64,000 bases of DNA from Candidatus Saccharibacteria bacterium (GTDB taxonomy: Bacteria > Patescibacteriota > Saccharimonadia > Saccharimonadales > Saccharimonadaceae). The stretch covers positions 1,223,938 to 1,287,937 of the forward strand of contig JAEUQU010000002.1 of the NCBI GenBank assembly GCA_016789455.1, given 5' to 3'. Shown in pieces: positions 1 through 7,341 of this stretch (positions within the stretch are counted from its first letter, which is position 1; each line of letters opens with the position of its first letter). The translations under genes and the position numbers were made by a program. The notes beneath the pieces are model-generated. The model saw only the letters and a program-made list of their open reading frames with translations. It was not told the origin of the DNA and did no database searches.

Positions 1-2
1 TT

Positions 3-359
3 ATCCAGCTCTTCCATAAGGTCGAAGACCAGCTGACGCTGGCGGCCTTCCTGGCGGTGGTGGGGCTGAGTGTCATGGGTCTGTTCTCGTATGTGCCGAT
101 GTACCTGAGCATCTTTGGCGCGCTGTTCATCATCAAGATAGTGTTGGGATTTGCGGTGCGGCGGCCGGATCTGCGGGAGGATGAAGCGGTGAATGCCGCG
201 CCTGTGCAGCCTGCCGTGCCGGCACCCGTCAGTGAACCTTCTGTAGCGCCAGTCGTTGCACCCAATCCATTCGCGCCGCCCGTTGAAACGCCTGCTCCAA
301 CACCTGCTCCGGAATCACCAGCGCCTTCGTCCCCTCCAACATCCGACGACCCCCGCTAA
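3..359 (+). CDS. C-terminal part of a membrane protein with a Pro/Ala-rich tail (5' end outside window)
   Basis: The reading frame is open from the first bases of the window, so only the C-terminal 118 residues are visible. It shows two closely spaced hydrophobic segments (from LTLAAFLAVVGLSVMG and from YLSIFGALFIIKIVLGF) followed by a short charged stretch and a low-complexity tail rich in Pro, Ala, Val and Ser. Such tails often extend from the membrane or interact with the wall, but the sequence does not say on which side it lies. No family is recognised. The nearest Met in frame is at 57, but the open frame upstream makes an internal start unlikely. Confidence 0.6.
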   Translation: MQLFHKVEDQLTLAAFLAVVGLSVMGLFSYVPMYLSIFGALFIIKIVLGFAVRRPDLREDEAVNAAPVQPAVPAPVSEPSVAPVVAPNPFAPPVETPAPTPAPESPAPSSPPTSDDPR

Positions 360-421
360 CATTGCGGCATCCACCGCAACGCGTACAATAAGAAGTAACA
401 TCTAAGCGAGGACATTTCATC

Positions 422-844
422 ATGGCAGTAAAGCTCAACACCTACCTCAACTTCCCTGGCACCACCCGTGAAGCCATGGAATTCTACAAATCTATCTTTG
501 GCGGCGACGTCCAGAGCGACACCTACGGCAGCTACGCCGGCAGCATGCCGGTTAGTGAAGGCGACGAAGACAAGATTATGCATGCTGTCCTGACTGGCGA
601 CAACGGCATCGAGCTGATGGCCGCCGACACCGCCCAGGGCATGGGTGAGGCGAACGCCGACAAGGTCAGCCTGACCCTGAGCGGCGACGACGAAGCGCTG
701 CTGCGCAGCTACTGGGACAAGCTGGCCGAAGGCGGCCGTGTCAACGAACCGCTGGTCAAAGCGCCATGGGGCGACACCTTTGGCATGCTGACCGACAAGT
801 TCGGCGTCAACTGGATGGTGAACATCACCGCTGCCCAGCAGTAG
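422..844 (+). CDS. VOC-superfamily (PhnB-like) protein
   Basis: 140 aa, the usual length of the single-chain PhnB-like branch of the glyoxalase/bleomycin-resistance (VOC) fold. It opens with a beta-strand of the type KLNTYLNFPGTTREAMEFY and has the internal KIMHAVLTGDNGIELMA strand and the late WGDTFGMLTDKFGVNWMVN strand expected of this group. Members are usually cytoplasmic; many bind a divalent metal or a small hydrophobic ligand, and true function is seldom known. A GAGGA Shine-Dalgarno lies about 10 nt before the ATG. The substrate cannot be read from the sequence; the family call is solid, an enzymatic activity is not. Confidence 0.85.
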   Translation: MAVKLNTYLNFPGTTREAMEFYKSIFGGDVQSDTYGSYAGSMPVSEGDEDKIMHAVLTGDNGIELMAADTAQGMGEANADKVSLTLSGDDEALLRSYWDKLAEGGRVNEPLVKAPWGDTFGMLTDKFGVNWMVNITAAQQ

Positions 845-886
845 CCCTTTCAGCAACATTTCAGAAAAACCTGTTATACTACAACC

Positions 887-1036
887 ATGGATATACTGCA
901 ATTCTTCATGGATATATTCAATGCTATCATCGGGTTCCTGAATTCGATCCTGACGTTCATCGAAGGCATCTTCAAGCCGATTACCGATCTGATTGAGCGC
1001 TGGAACAACATCGTACCGAGTGAGGGCGGCGAGTAA
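887..1036 (+). CDS. 49-aa amphipathic/hydrophobic microprotein, probably leaderless
   Basis: A 49-aa ORF beginning MDILQFFMDIFNAIIGFLNS and ending in an acidic SEGGE tail. Most of the chain is a repeating pattern of bulky hydrophobic residues with Asp/Glu/Lys spaced along one face, as in a membrane-surface amphipathic helix or a short membrane peptide. A -10 box TATACT at 875-880 ends only 6 nt before the ATG and there is no Shine-Dalgarno, so the mRNA probably starts at or next to the start codon. A rho-independent terminator follows at 1057. Own promoter plus own terminator supports a real gene. Phenol-soluble-modulin-like or toxin-like activity is possible but unproven. Confidence 0.65.
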   Translation: MDILQFFMDIFNAIIGFLNSILTFIEGIFKPITDLIERWNNIVPSEGGE

Positions 1037-1056
1037 TCGTAGCAAACACTAATAAA

Positions 1057-1082
1057 GCCGGGCTTGCGCGCCCGGCCTTTTT
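1057..1082 (+). terminator. Rho-independent terminator
   Basis: Seven-bp GC stem (1057-1063 with 1070-1076), 6-nt loop and a T run at 1078-1082, directly after the 49-aa gene. Confidence 0.85.
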
Positions 1083-1101
1083 AGTACTTTGTGCATAGCG
1101 C

Positions 1102-1437
1102 TTAAAAGTCGAACAGGTCGCCCAAAAAGCCTTCCTTTTTGTGCTTGCGGCGGTGGTGCTCGTCGGAATCGTGGCCGTAGGTGCGGTAATCGCGGTGATG
1201 GTCGTCATCGTCATCATCATAATGCCGCTGCTGGGTGGGACGGTGCGATGGTTGCTGGTGGTGGCCGGGCTGTGGTGCGAAGCCGTGCTGGCTGGTGCCG
1301 GCACCCTGGCCGCGCTCAATGATCTTATCCAGCTCGCCACGGTCGAGCCAGACGCCGCGGCATTGTGGGCAATAATCAATCTCGACGCCTTGGCGCTCGG
1401 TCATTACGAGGAGGGTGTTGTCGTTGGGGCAGTGCAT
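1102..1437 (-). CDS. zf-TFIIB-type zinc ribbon protein with His/Asp-rich tail
   Basis: 111 aa. The N-terminal 40 residues hold the zf-TFIIB pattern: CPNDNTLL, then YCPQCRGVWLDRGELDKII, a four-ligand zinc ribbon with the family's typical WLD..ELD helix; the first knuckle uses Cys plus an unusual second ligand (CPND). The rest is extremely rich in His, Asp, Gln and Arg (including a run of six Asp), then a KKEGFLGDLFDF end. Such proteins are common small orphans in bacteria and their role is unknown; the tail could bind metal. It is convergent with the upstream microprotein. Start supported by a CGGAGA Shine-Dalgarno. Confidence 0.8.
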   Translation of the reverse strand: MHCPNDNTLLVMTERQGVEIDYCPQCRGVWLDRGELDKIIERGQGAGTSQHGFAPQPGHHQQPSHRPTQQRHYDDDDDDHHRDYRTYGHDSDEHHRRKHKKEGFLGDLFDF

Positions 1438-1502
1438 GTGGGGTCTCCGATCTTAGTGATGCAGATAGTGTAGCAGGTCTTGCTGAAAAGATACTGAGTA
1501 AA

Positions 1503-2159
1503 TCAATTTAAGGATGATATGTGGCGTATGAGGGCCAGATCATCAACTGGTAAGTTATCTGCGGATATCTCAACTCGGTAATACTTTTGATTAAGTGGTA
1601 TGAAATACGTTATGTAACGCGTTACCGCGGTTAGGTACGAGAGCCGGGTTTCATATGTATAGCGAACTGCTTTCTGGCCATCAAGGAAAAACTCATCTCG
1701 GCTCGTAATGGCTACTTTATAGCTGCCAGGTTTAGGCGAGATGACATGGTCATCTCCTGTGTGAGATTGCTCAAAGTCTCCGGTTGCCCTGGTAAGGTCG
1801 CGGCCAGCTCCTAGAATGGCAGCGAACCGTTTATTGCTGCGAGTGCCGTCTTTCAGTACGGTCTGATGTAGTATGGCACCCGTAGGCGTAGGCGAACTTA
1901 TGATGCTAAATTTCCATGCCGAGGGATGGGTGACTCGTAGCTTCATGGCAGCGTTATCGTTGCGTACCCAGCCTTCTGGTACTGCCTGGCTACTGGCGAC
2001 AGACTGTAGACGGTCGGTGTTCGAGATAGGATGGAATATCGTGTTTATGTTGAACGGTTGCGCGCGTGCTATGCCCCAGGCTAGCACGCCACTCAAAAGA
2101 AATATGGCGATCGGCCCGACCATTAACAGGGCCAGCATCTTTTTGTGTGTTCGTTTCAC
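1503..2159 (-). CDS. Membrane-anchored exported protein of unknown function
   Basis: About 218 aa if started at the GTG at 2159. That start is preferred over the longer ORF (to 2303) because a -10-like TACGAT ends 7 nt upstream and because translation then begins just ahead of a clean N-terminal anchor: KRTHKK followed by MLALLMVGPIAIFLLSGVL. An ATG eight codons later (MLALLM) is also possible. The remainder (PSAWKFSIISSPTPTG, a late stretch RYTYETRLSYL and YFIPLNQKYYRVEIS) looks like a secreted alpha/beta domain resembling lipoprotein-like PsbP/DUF1795 folds, but that is a weak impression. It is divergent from the Nudix gene. Confidence 0.6.
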   Translation of the reverse strand: MKRTHKKMLALLMVGPIAIFLLSGVLAWGIARAQPFNINTIFHPISNTDRLQSVASSQAVPEGWVRNDNAAMKLRVTHPSAWKFSIISSPTPTGAILHQTVLKDGTRSNKRFAAILGAGRDLTRATGDFEQSHTGDDHVISPKPGSYKVAITSRDEFFLDGQKAVRYTYETRLSYLTAVTRYITYFIPLNQKYYRVEISADNLPVDDLALIRHISSLN

Positions 2160-2328
2160 TGCCCATATCGTAGCATGCGACAGCTGTTGCCCGCATGCTA
2201 GTGCAAAATTCCATGCTATACTATCGTTACTAAGATCCCGCACTAAAACGGATCCTCTACGCGCACACGTCCAGACGAGCCGGACCACTAGCGCCACTAT
2301 CACTACAATGTATATAAGGAGAAACGGT

Positions 2329-2772
2329 ATGTATCACCGGAGAATTTGTGTGCGCGGCATCATCATCAAGGACGGTAAGCTGTTTGCGCAGAAGCTGAAA
2401 CATGGGGAAGGGGAGCGCGATTATTGGTGCACGCCGGGCGGCGGTCTGGATGACGGCGAGGACCTGCTGGCCGGCCTGCGCCGCGAGATGATTGAGGAGA
2501 CGGGTGTGGCGCCGAAGATCGGGCGGCTGCTGTATGTGCAGCAGTTCATGGATGGCACGCAGGAGCAGCTGGAGTTTTTCTTCCACATTGAAAATGCTGA
2601 TGATTACGAAAAGATCGATCTGGCCGCCACTACGCATGGCGCCATAGAGGTGTCGCAGTACGGCTTCATCGACCCGAAGAAAGAGCATATTCTGCCGGAA
2701 GATATGAGCGCCATGGATTTTGCCGGCATGGTTGCTGCGGGCGCGCCGGTGCGCGTGGCAAATTACCTGTAG
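2329..2772 (+). CDS. Nudix hydrolase
   Basis: 147 aa. Residues 38-60 match the full Nudix box G-x5-E-x7-R-E-U-x-E-E-x-G-U (GGLDDGE ... REMIEETGV), so the metal-binding and catalytic Glu residues are all present. Family members hydrolyse nucleoside diphosphates linked to another moiety. The N-terminal strand MYHRRICVRGIIIKDGKLF is typical. The substrate is not predictable; a housecleaning (MutT-like) or ADP-ribose-type role are alternatives. The start at 2329 is chosen over the longer frame because an AAGGAG Shine-Dalgarno lies 7 nt upstream. Confidence 0.9.
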   Translation: MYHRRICVRGIIIKDGKLFAQKLKHGEGERDYWCTPGGGLDDGEDLLAGLRREMIEETGVAPKIGRLLYVQQFMDGTQEQLEFFFHIENADDYEKIDLAATTHGAIEVSQYGFIDPKKEHILPEDMSAMDFAGMVAAGAPVRVANYL

Positions 2773-2819
2773 CGTGTCGGTTGACAGGGTTGGGGAGCGC
2801 CTATTGCGCTTGTGCTATA

Positions 2820-2848
2820 TTGACATTTTGAAGCTCTTGTGCTATAAT
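2820..2848 (+). promoter_or_regulatory. Consensus sigma70-type promoter
   Basis: TTGACA (2820-2825), 17-nt spacer, TATAAT (2843-2848); expected start near 2855, giving a leader of about 37 nt before the 2892 gene. Confidence 0.85.
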
Positions 2849-2891
2849 TATATATACACATCGCCGCTTTTCCTGCTGAAAGAGCCTGTAC

Positions 2892-3341
2892 ATGAACACC
2901 ACTGCCCCCGTCCAGATCCTCGGCCGCGACGTCATCACTGGCCGCGACTACTACCTCACCGACCGCTTCATGCTGTGCCCCAAGCCGGGCCAGCTGGCCA
3001 TCGGCGAGGAGTCGCAGGCCACTCCGGCGTACGAGCCGATCGTCGACGGCAGCGTCATCTGCTGGCGCGACCAGGTCCGTCCTGGCGCCACGGCTTTCCA
3101 CCCGGACCAGCTGGGCAGTCACGTCGCCGCTCTTCCGCGTCTGCTGCTGGCTGAGCTCCACTACGAGCTCATGCTGCGCGGGCAGCTCTACGGCCGCCAG
3201 GCCAAGGAGATCTGCTTCAACTGCGGAGCCATGCGGCGGTTCGTGGAGCGTTTCGGAGCCGACCAGGCGACGCAGTTCTACCTGAGCCGCGCCGCCACCG
3301 AGGCCTGGGCGCTGCTGCTCGCCCTTCCCAGTGAACAGTGA
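2892..3341 (+). CDS. Orphan 149-aa soluble protein
   Basis: No family recognised. The chain has no signal peptide or membrane segment. It has an N-terminal beta-rich part (VQILGRDVITGRDYYLTD, IVDGSVICWRDQVRPGA) and a helical C-terminal part (LPRLLLAELHYELMLRGQLYGRQ, then a second helical stretch) with a CFNCG pair that could bind metal or form a disulphide. It is transcribed from a perfect-looking promoter at 2820 and ends in a hairpin at 3346, so it is monocistronic. It belongs to a set of orphan genes in this window with that organisation. Confidence 0.7.
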   Translation: MNTTAPVQILGRDVITGRDYYLTDRFMLCPKPGQLAIGEESQATPAYEPIVDGSVICWRDQVRPGATAFHPDQLGSHVAALPRLLLAELHYELMLRGQLYGRQAKEICFNCGAMRRFVERFGADQATQFYLSRAATEAWALLLALPSEQ

Positions 3342-3345
3342 TGTG

Positions 3346-3384
3346 ACCCCGCCAATGCCCCCTCCTGAGGTGCAAAGGCGGGGT
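3346..3384 (+). terminator. Branched GC hairpin terminator
   Basis: ACCCCGCC (3346-3353) pairs with GGCGGGGT (3377-3384); the loop holds a second small hairpin CCTC/GAGG. There is only a short T stretch after it. Confidence 0.6.
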
Positions 3385-3460
3385 TCGTCATGTCCGCACG
3401 GTTTTTACCCGCCCGTCCCGGTTGTAGCGCTCATGCTTCTCACTTATAATGCAACGTATA

Positions 3461-4426
3461 ATGTCTCGTTCGTCCCACTTCCGCCTCCGTCGGGGCTTCA
3501 CTATCGTCGAACTGCTGATCGTCATCGTGGTCATCGGCATCCTGGCGGTCATCGCCTTCACTTCATTCCGTTCGGCGCAGGAGCGGGCGCGCACGGCCTC
3601 GGTTCAGAGCGACGTCTCACGGGCCGTCAAGCAGGTGGAGGCCAGGAAGGCACAGGATGGCAACTCGTACCCGTCGACCCTGGCGTCGGTGGGGGTGACG
3701 GCCAGTGAGGGCAACAGCTTCAACTACGTGTATAGCGCTACGACTGATACATACTGCCTTTCATCCACCAGTGGCAACACCTCGTACCTGGTGACCTCGG
3801 ATGACCGCAGGCAGCGCGCCGGTGCTTGTCCTACTGCCGCCGGATTGATTGCGCAGTGGCGGCTCAATGGTAACGGCAATGACAGCGCTGGCAGTTTCAA
3901 TGGCACACTCAATAACGTCACCGGTGTGGCGGGGCAGGATGGGGCGGCCAATGGCGCCTACAGCTTCAACGGTACTAATTCGTATATCGGCACGGGGCAG
4001 CCCATCAGCAATACGACGGGCAGCTTCTCGATTGGCGGCTGGGTCTATATCAGCACGGCCCAGGCCTACCGGGCAGGCTTTGTGGGGCAGAATGATGATG
4101 TGGAGATGTTCTTCACGGCCAATAACCAGCTTAATATGTACATTCCCGGCGCGATTGTCTCGTGTGTCATTCCGTATAGCGGCTGGCACCTGTCGTACTT
4201 CGTCTATGATAGCTCCGGCATCAAGCAATATCTGGATGGAGCGGTCTGCGCCAGTGCCAGCGGCGGCGCCCACAGCAATGGCGGCTCCAATTTCAATCTG
4301 GGCGGCGGCGGCATCGCCGACAACACCGGCAACTGGCTGGACGGCCGGCTTGACGATATCCGCATCTACAACCGAGCGCTGAGCGATGGGGAGATGCAGG
4401 GGTTGTACGCGTTGGGCGCGCAGTAA
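3461..4426 (+). CDS. Type IV prepilin-like protein fused to a LamG/concanavalin-like lectin domain
   Basis: 321 aa from the ATG at 3461. Residues 1-11 are a short basic leader, G12|F13 is a canonical prepilin peptidase site (RRGFTIVELLIVIVVIGIL) with Glu at mature position 5, and 13-35 form the conserved N-terminal helix. Residues 35-125 are a small pilin head with Cys99 and Cys123 placed for a disulphide. From about 128 (LIAQWRLNGNGNDSAG) to the end is a LamG-like jelly-roll (SFSIGGWVYI, YSGWHLSYFVYD, WLDGRLDDIRIYNRAL), a fold that binds glycans. It is probably a minor pilin or tip adhesin exported and assembled by pilus machinery elsewhere. A TATAAT at 3445-3450 lies 10 nt before this start, so the longer frame from 3449 would begin inside the -10 box. 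Confidence 0.88.
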   Translation: MSRSSHFRLRRGFTIVELLIVIVVIGILAVIAFTSFRSAQERARTASVQSDVSRAVKQVEARKAQDGNSYPSTLASVGVTASEGNSFNYVYSATTDTYCLSSTSGNTSYLVTSDDRRQRAGACPTAAGLIAQWRLNGNGNDSAGSFNGTLNNVTGVAGQDGAANGAYSFNGTNSYIGTGQPISNTTGSFSIGGWVYISTAQAYRAGFVGQNDDVEMFFTANNQLNMYIPGAIVSCVIPYSGWHLSYFVYDSSGIKQYLDGAVCASASGGAHSNGGSNFNLGGGGIADNTGNWLDGRLDDIRIYNRALSDGEMQGLYALGAQ

Positions 4427-4509
4427 CCAGCGGCATTTCTTATTGACGATATTTGTTGAAGGTGGGATAGTATAGTTGCCACCTTCCCATCAATTGCGAG
4501 GAGATCCCC

Positions 4510-5229
4510 GTGGACGAGATCCGTTGGTTCATCTTCCTGTCCTTCGCTGGACTGTGGGTGTGCCTGATTCGGCCCGACGCATTTGAGATGATGCGAAAGG
4601 ACGTACTGCAGTGCTACCGCCTGCTCTACATCCTGTCGATGCTGGCCAGCACCTACGCCATCGGTGCCGGCCTGAAATACAGCGGCCTGGGGCCGGAGTG
4701 GCTACGTTGGCACGCTGGCGATCTGCTGTACCCCATCCTGTTCGCCTGGCTGTACCAGCGGGTGAAGCTGCACCGTATGCGACCCAGTGAAAATCTGGCT
4801 GGTATGCGGCAGAACTTCAGCCGCCGGGTCATCGCCTGGCGCAGCGGCCTGCTGGTGGGACTGACGGTCTGTCTGGTATACGAGATGGTTGTCACGCCGC
4901 TGCTGGCGCGCTGGGTGGGGCCGATTCCGTTTGTGGGCGGGGAGATCGATCCGTTCGATATCTTCGTCTATCTGGCGGGGTTCATGGTCGGCTACTTCAT
5001 CCTGGCCAGGGCGATCGTCATCGGCCATCGTGAGTTCCAGGAACTGGATGTCGAGGAGGTGACCACGCTGCAACCGACAGTCAAGACGGCCGCACCAGCT
5101 GCTGCACGACGGCGTCCTGCCGAATTGCCAGAAGCCTGGCAGGCGGTGTTGGATGGGCGCGGTGCGGCACCGGTCGGTTCCGGCCGGCCCACGCGCAGGC
5201 GCCATCGTAAGAGAACCGGCAAGAGGTGA
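4510..5229 (+). CDS. Orphan polytopic membrane protein with a basic C-terminal tail
   Basis: 239 aa starting at GTG 4510, supported by GAGGAG 7 nt upstream. Four to five hydrophobic segments are visible: near the N-terminus (WFIFLSFAGLWVCLI), around 38-55, 70-85, about 113-130 (GLLVGLTVCLVYEMVV) and about 150-168 (IFVYLAGFMVGYFILARAI). The last 60 residues are Ala/Arg/Pro rich and end in a strongly basic RRRHRKRTGKR, presumably cytoplasmic. No family is recognised. It is followed after 50 nt by the 113-aa orphan gene with a strong hairpin between them, so the two may be partly uncoupled. Confidence 0.7.
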   Translation: MDEIRWFIFLSFAGLWVCLIRPDAFEMMRKDVLQCYRLLYILSMLASTYAIGAGLKYSGLGPEWLRWHAGDLLYPILFAWLYQRVKLHRMRPSENLAGMRQNFSRRVIAWRSGLLVGLTVCLVYEMVVTPLLARWVGPIPFVGGEIDPFDIFVYLAGFMVGYFILARAIVIGHREFQELDVEEVTTLQPTVKTAAPAAARRRPAELPEAWQAVLDGRGAAPVGSGRPTRRRHRKRTGKR

Positions 5230-5233
5230 GCAC

Positions 5234-5254
5234 GGGGCGCCAGCCAGGCGCCCC
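5234..5254 (+). terminator. Intercistronic hairpin
   Basis: Perfect 8-bp stem GGGGCGCC/GGCGCCCC with loop AGCCA, followed by TTCTCC. No long T run, so it may attenuate, terminate weakly or protect the upstream mRNA end. Confidence 0.6.
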
Positions 5255-5279
5255 TTCTCCATGACAAGAGAGTTGAGAC

Positions 5280-5621
5280 ATGACCGATTTCGCCATCGAC
5301 GACAGTGACCTGTTCATCCTGACGGTGCTGCAGGCCTGTCTGCGACATCCGTCGCTGCCCACCCGAGAACAGCTAGGCAACCGCTGGTTGCGGGTGGATG
5401 TGCAGACCCAATCCGCCACCGAGACGACCCGGACGGTCAGGGTGGCGCTGCGACTGGCGGCCGTCTTTGAGGACGTACAGGTGGACTGCATCATCGAGAA
5501 GCAGGATGGCATCTGGCAGTCTGCCGCATGCCAGATCTCCTTCGCCCTGCAGCCGCAGCGCCAGTGGCGCTTCGTCTGTGACATGCTGGGCAACCGGCCT
5601 GTGGCCCATCCGCGCTACTGA
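5280..5621 (+). CDS. Orphan 113-aa soluble protein
   Basis: No family recognised. The sequence has a helical start (DSDLFILTVLQACLRHPSLP) and then alternating strands (RTVRVALRLAAVFEDVQVDC, WQSAACQISFALQ, WRFVCDML), so a compact alpha/beta fold is likely. No signal peptide or membrane helix. It lies downstream of the polytopic membrane gene on the same strand and ends just before a bidirectional terminator. No Shine-Dalgarno stronger than a weak GAG is visible before the ATG; translation may depend on the upstream gene or on an mRNA starting close by. Confidence 0.6.
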   Translation: MTDFAIDDSDLFILTVLQACLRHPSLPTREQLGNRWLRVDVQTQSATETTRTVRVALRLAAVFEDVQVDCIIEKQDGIWQSAACQISFALQPQRQWRFVCDMLGNRPVAHPRY

Positions 5622-5651
5622 CGCGGGCCCCGACTGGCAGCTTTTACGCGA

Positions 5652-5677
5652 TAAAAGCGCCAGGAGGGGCGCTTTTA
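5652..5677. terminator. Bidirectional rho-independent terminator
   Basis: Ten-bp stem TAAAAGCGCC/GGCGCTTTTA (5652-5661 with 5668-5677) with A-run on one side and T-run on the other, between convergent genes. Confidence 0.85.
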
Positions 5678-5700
5678 ATTTCGGGCATGAAAAGGGAAAA

Positions 5701-5727
5701 CCCCGGCCCCTGTATGAGGGACCGGGG
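5701..5727 (-). terminator. Terminator of the 5754 gene
   Basis: CCCCGG(C)CCCT pairs with AGGG(A)CCGGGG; on the minus strand it is followed by TTTT. Confidence 0.75.
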
Positions 5728-5753
5728 TGGCGAACCCGGAGTGCCGACCGGAG

Positions 5754-6074
5754 TCAGTTGCGCCGCTTCTTCGTCCGCCGCGGCGTGCGCTTCTTGGCGG
5801 AGCCGGCCGGCTGTGGCAGGTCGGTCAGGATCCGGGCTTCGTGCACGGCCCTCCGCACCACGTCCCGTGACTGGCTGTCGAGCCGGATGCGGCCGGCGAC
5901 GTTGCGGCCGGTGAGCAGGTTGCGGGCGTAGCTGCGGGCCAGCAGCAGCCAGCGGTCGCCCAGCTGGTGCGCCCGCATGTGGGCGCCGAGGGTGCCCTCC
6001 ACCAGGCCCATGGCCTGATTGATGAGGCGCGATCGCTGTTGCTGGGTCAGGGTTGTACTGGGAGAGCCGCTCAT
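5754..6074 (-). CDS. Orphan 106-aa helical protein with basic tail
   Basis: The first 75 residues are predicted helical (QQQRSRLINQAMGLVEGTLG, then DRWLLLARSYARNLL, then a VVRRAVHEARILTDL helix). The last 17 residues are nearly all Lys/Arg/Pro/Thr (KKRTPRRTKKRRN), as in nucleic-acid-binding tails. No family recognised; an RNA- or DNA-binding role is an inference from charge only. Minus-strand AAGGAC Shine-Dalgarno, AT-rich promoter region at 6110-6150 and its own hairpin terminator make it a stand-alone unit. Confidence 0.65.
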   Translation of the reverse strand: MSGSPSTTLTQQQRSRLINQAMGLVEGTLGAHMRAHQLGDRWLLLARSYARNLLTGRNVAGRIRLDSQSRDVVRRAVHEARILTDLPQPAGSAKKRTPRRTKKRRN

Positions 6075-6227
6075 GGCGGTGTCCTTTCCGTCGTCTGTCG
6101 GTCTTCGGTCTGATCGAACTTGATAATTATAAAATATATGAATATATAAAGCAATGGCCGCTCAAGCAGGCCGAACTGTCAGCTGGCTGCTATACTGTAC
6201 AGTAGCAACCATCAACAAGGAGACACT

Positions 6228-6338
6228 ATGGACACAAGCGCTTCACTGACTGCAACCGGCATCCTATTGGCAGGTCTTGGCATTCTGCTGGCCGGCGTTG
6301 CCGCGCTCATCAAAGTCGTTGACAAGGAGAAGAAATAG
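6228..6338 (+). CDS. 36-aa single-pass membrane microprotein
   Basis: MDTSASLTATGILLAGLGIL followed by LAGVAALIKVVDKEKK: one Gly/Ala/Leu-rich transmembrane helix and a lysine-rich end. AAGGAG lies 7 nt before the ATG and a TATACT -10 box sits at 6191-6196, so expression is well supported. The stop at 6338 lies only 5 nt before the TspO start, so the two are almost certainly co-transcribed. It could be an accessory subunit or stabiliser of the neighbouring TspO protein; that is a guess from position alone. Confidence 0.65.
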   Translation: MDTSASLTATGILLAGLGILLAGVAALIKVVDKEKK

Positions 6339-6343
6339 CCTCG

Positions 6344-6817
6344 GTGCGACGCATCGACCCGGCAAAGCTGATTGCCTCGCTGGCTGTCGCATTTTCGGCC
6401 GCCGCCATCGGTTCGCTGGCTACCATCCCCAATATCCCCACATGGTATGAGGCGTTGGAAAAACCGTTCTTCAGCCCGCCCAACTGGGTGTTCGGGCCGG
6501 TCTGGACGCTGCTCTATACGCTGATCGGTATCAGCCTGTATCTTGTCTGGTCGGCCAAGACAAAGCACTCCAAGCGCAACGCCTACCTGGCGTTTGGGAT
6601 CCAGCTGGCGCTGAACGCGCTGTGGAGCCTGGTGTTTTTCGGGCTGCAGCAGCCATGGCTGGGAGTAGGGGTCATCATTGCGCTGCTGGTGATGATCATC
6701 CTGACGATGCGTGAGTTCTGGCCGATCAGGCGCTACGCAGCCTATCTGCTGGTGCCGTACCTGCTGTGGGTGTGTTTTGCGACCTGTCTTAACATCGCGG
6801 TCGCATTGTTGAATTAG
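6344..6817 (+). CDS. tspO: TspO/MBR family tryptophan-rich membrane protein
   Basis: 157 aa, the family's normal length, with five membrane helices. Diagnostic pieces are PTWYEALEKPFFSPPNWVFG near residue 32, PVWTLLYTLIGISLYLVW, the NALWSLVFFGLQQP segment and the final YLLWVCFATCLNIAVALLN. TspO proteins bind porphyrins and sterols and are linked to stress and tetrapyrrole control; in Rhodobacter the gene sits in the carotenoid cluster as crtK. Here it is 9 kb from the carotenoid operon. Start is GTG at 6344, right behind the 36-aa membrane microprotein; no other in-frame start keeps the full first helix. Confidence 0.93.
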   Translation: MRRIDPAKLIASLAVAFSAAAIGSLATIPNIPTWYEALEKPFFSPPNWVFGPVWTLLYTLIGISLYLVWSAKTKHSKRNAYLAFGIQLALNALWSLVFFGLQQPWLGVGVIIALLVMIILTMREFWPIRRYAAYLLVPYLLWVCFATCLNIAVALLN

Positions 6818-6850
6818 GAAGAACGTCAGGGCAAAGGAGAAGGCTGCAGT

Positions 6851-7189
6851 ATGTTGGCAATGGCTCTTAATATAGCTTCAATCATCCTGCTCTTGTGGTC
6901 GCACGAGATATGGCAGAAGGGCGGTACGCATGGCACGCCTGACAGGCGCCGCTGGCTGGTCGTGCTGGGACTTTCGGTGGCGGCCAGGGTGGCCTATTGC
7001 GCCGTGGCACAGTTTGCCGTGCTGGAAGCGCTGGTCGGTATACTGGCCCTCTATAGCCTGTTCTTCCTGTTTGCCGGGTTCATCTATAAGACGTATTGGT
7101 TTCCCAGGGTACGCCGCTGGCTGCAGCAGGTACGGAAGCGCAACCAAAAGCCACTAAAAGAGCCACCGTCCTGGTGGCCGAAGCAGTAA
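6851..7189 (+). CDS. Small three-helix membrane protein
   Basis: 112 aa with three hydrophobic segments (MLAMALNIASIILLLW, WLVVLGLSVAARVAYCAVAQ, ALVGILALYSLFFLFAGFIY) and a basic, Pro/Lys-rich C-terminal tail (VRKRNQKPLKEPPSWWPKQ). No family recognised. It lies 33 nt after tspO on the same strand with AAAGGAGA 10 nt before its ATG, so it is probably the last gene of the 36-aa/TspO/membrane unit. Confidence 0.65.
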   Translation: MLAMALNIASIILLLWSHEIWQKGGTHGTPDRRRWLVVLGLSVAARVAYCAVAQFAVLEALVGILALYSLFFLFAGFIYKTYWFPRVRRWLQQVRKRNQKPLKEPPSWWPKQ

Positions 7190-7220
7190 CCATATGTAGA
7201 AGAATACTGGAGGGCGGCAT

Positions 7221-7255
7221 GGAGCAGGGCCGGCATGTGCGCCGAACCCTGCTCC
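7221..7255 (-). terminator. Long GC hairpin at the 3' end of the 7342 gene
   Basis: Nine-bp perfect stem GGAGCAGGG/CCCTGCTCC with a 17-nt loop that itself can pair CGGC/GCCG. It lies between convergent genes; no clear T run. Confidence 0.55.
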
Positions 7256-7341
7256 ACGTCTGAGGCGCGGCCGTGGCCGCCGCTCAGGACTGCACCTCCC
7301 CGGACGCGCCGGCATCGACCGGCGGCCTTTTGGCCGCCCGG

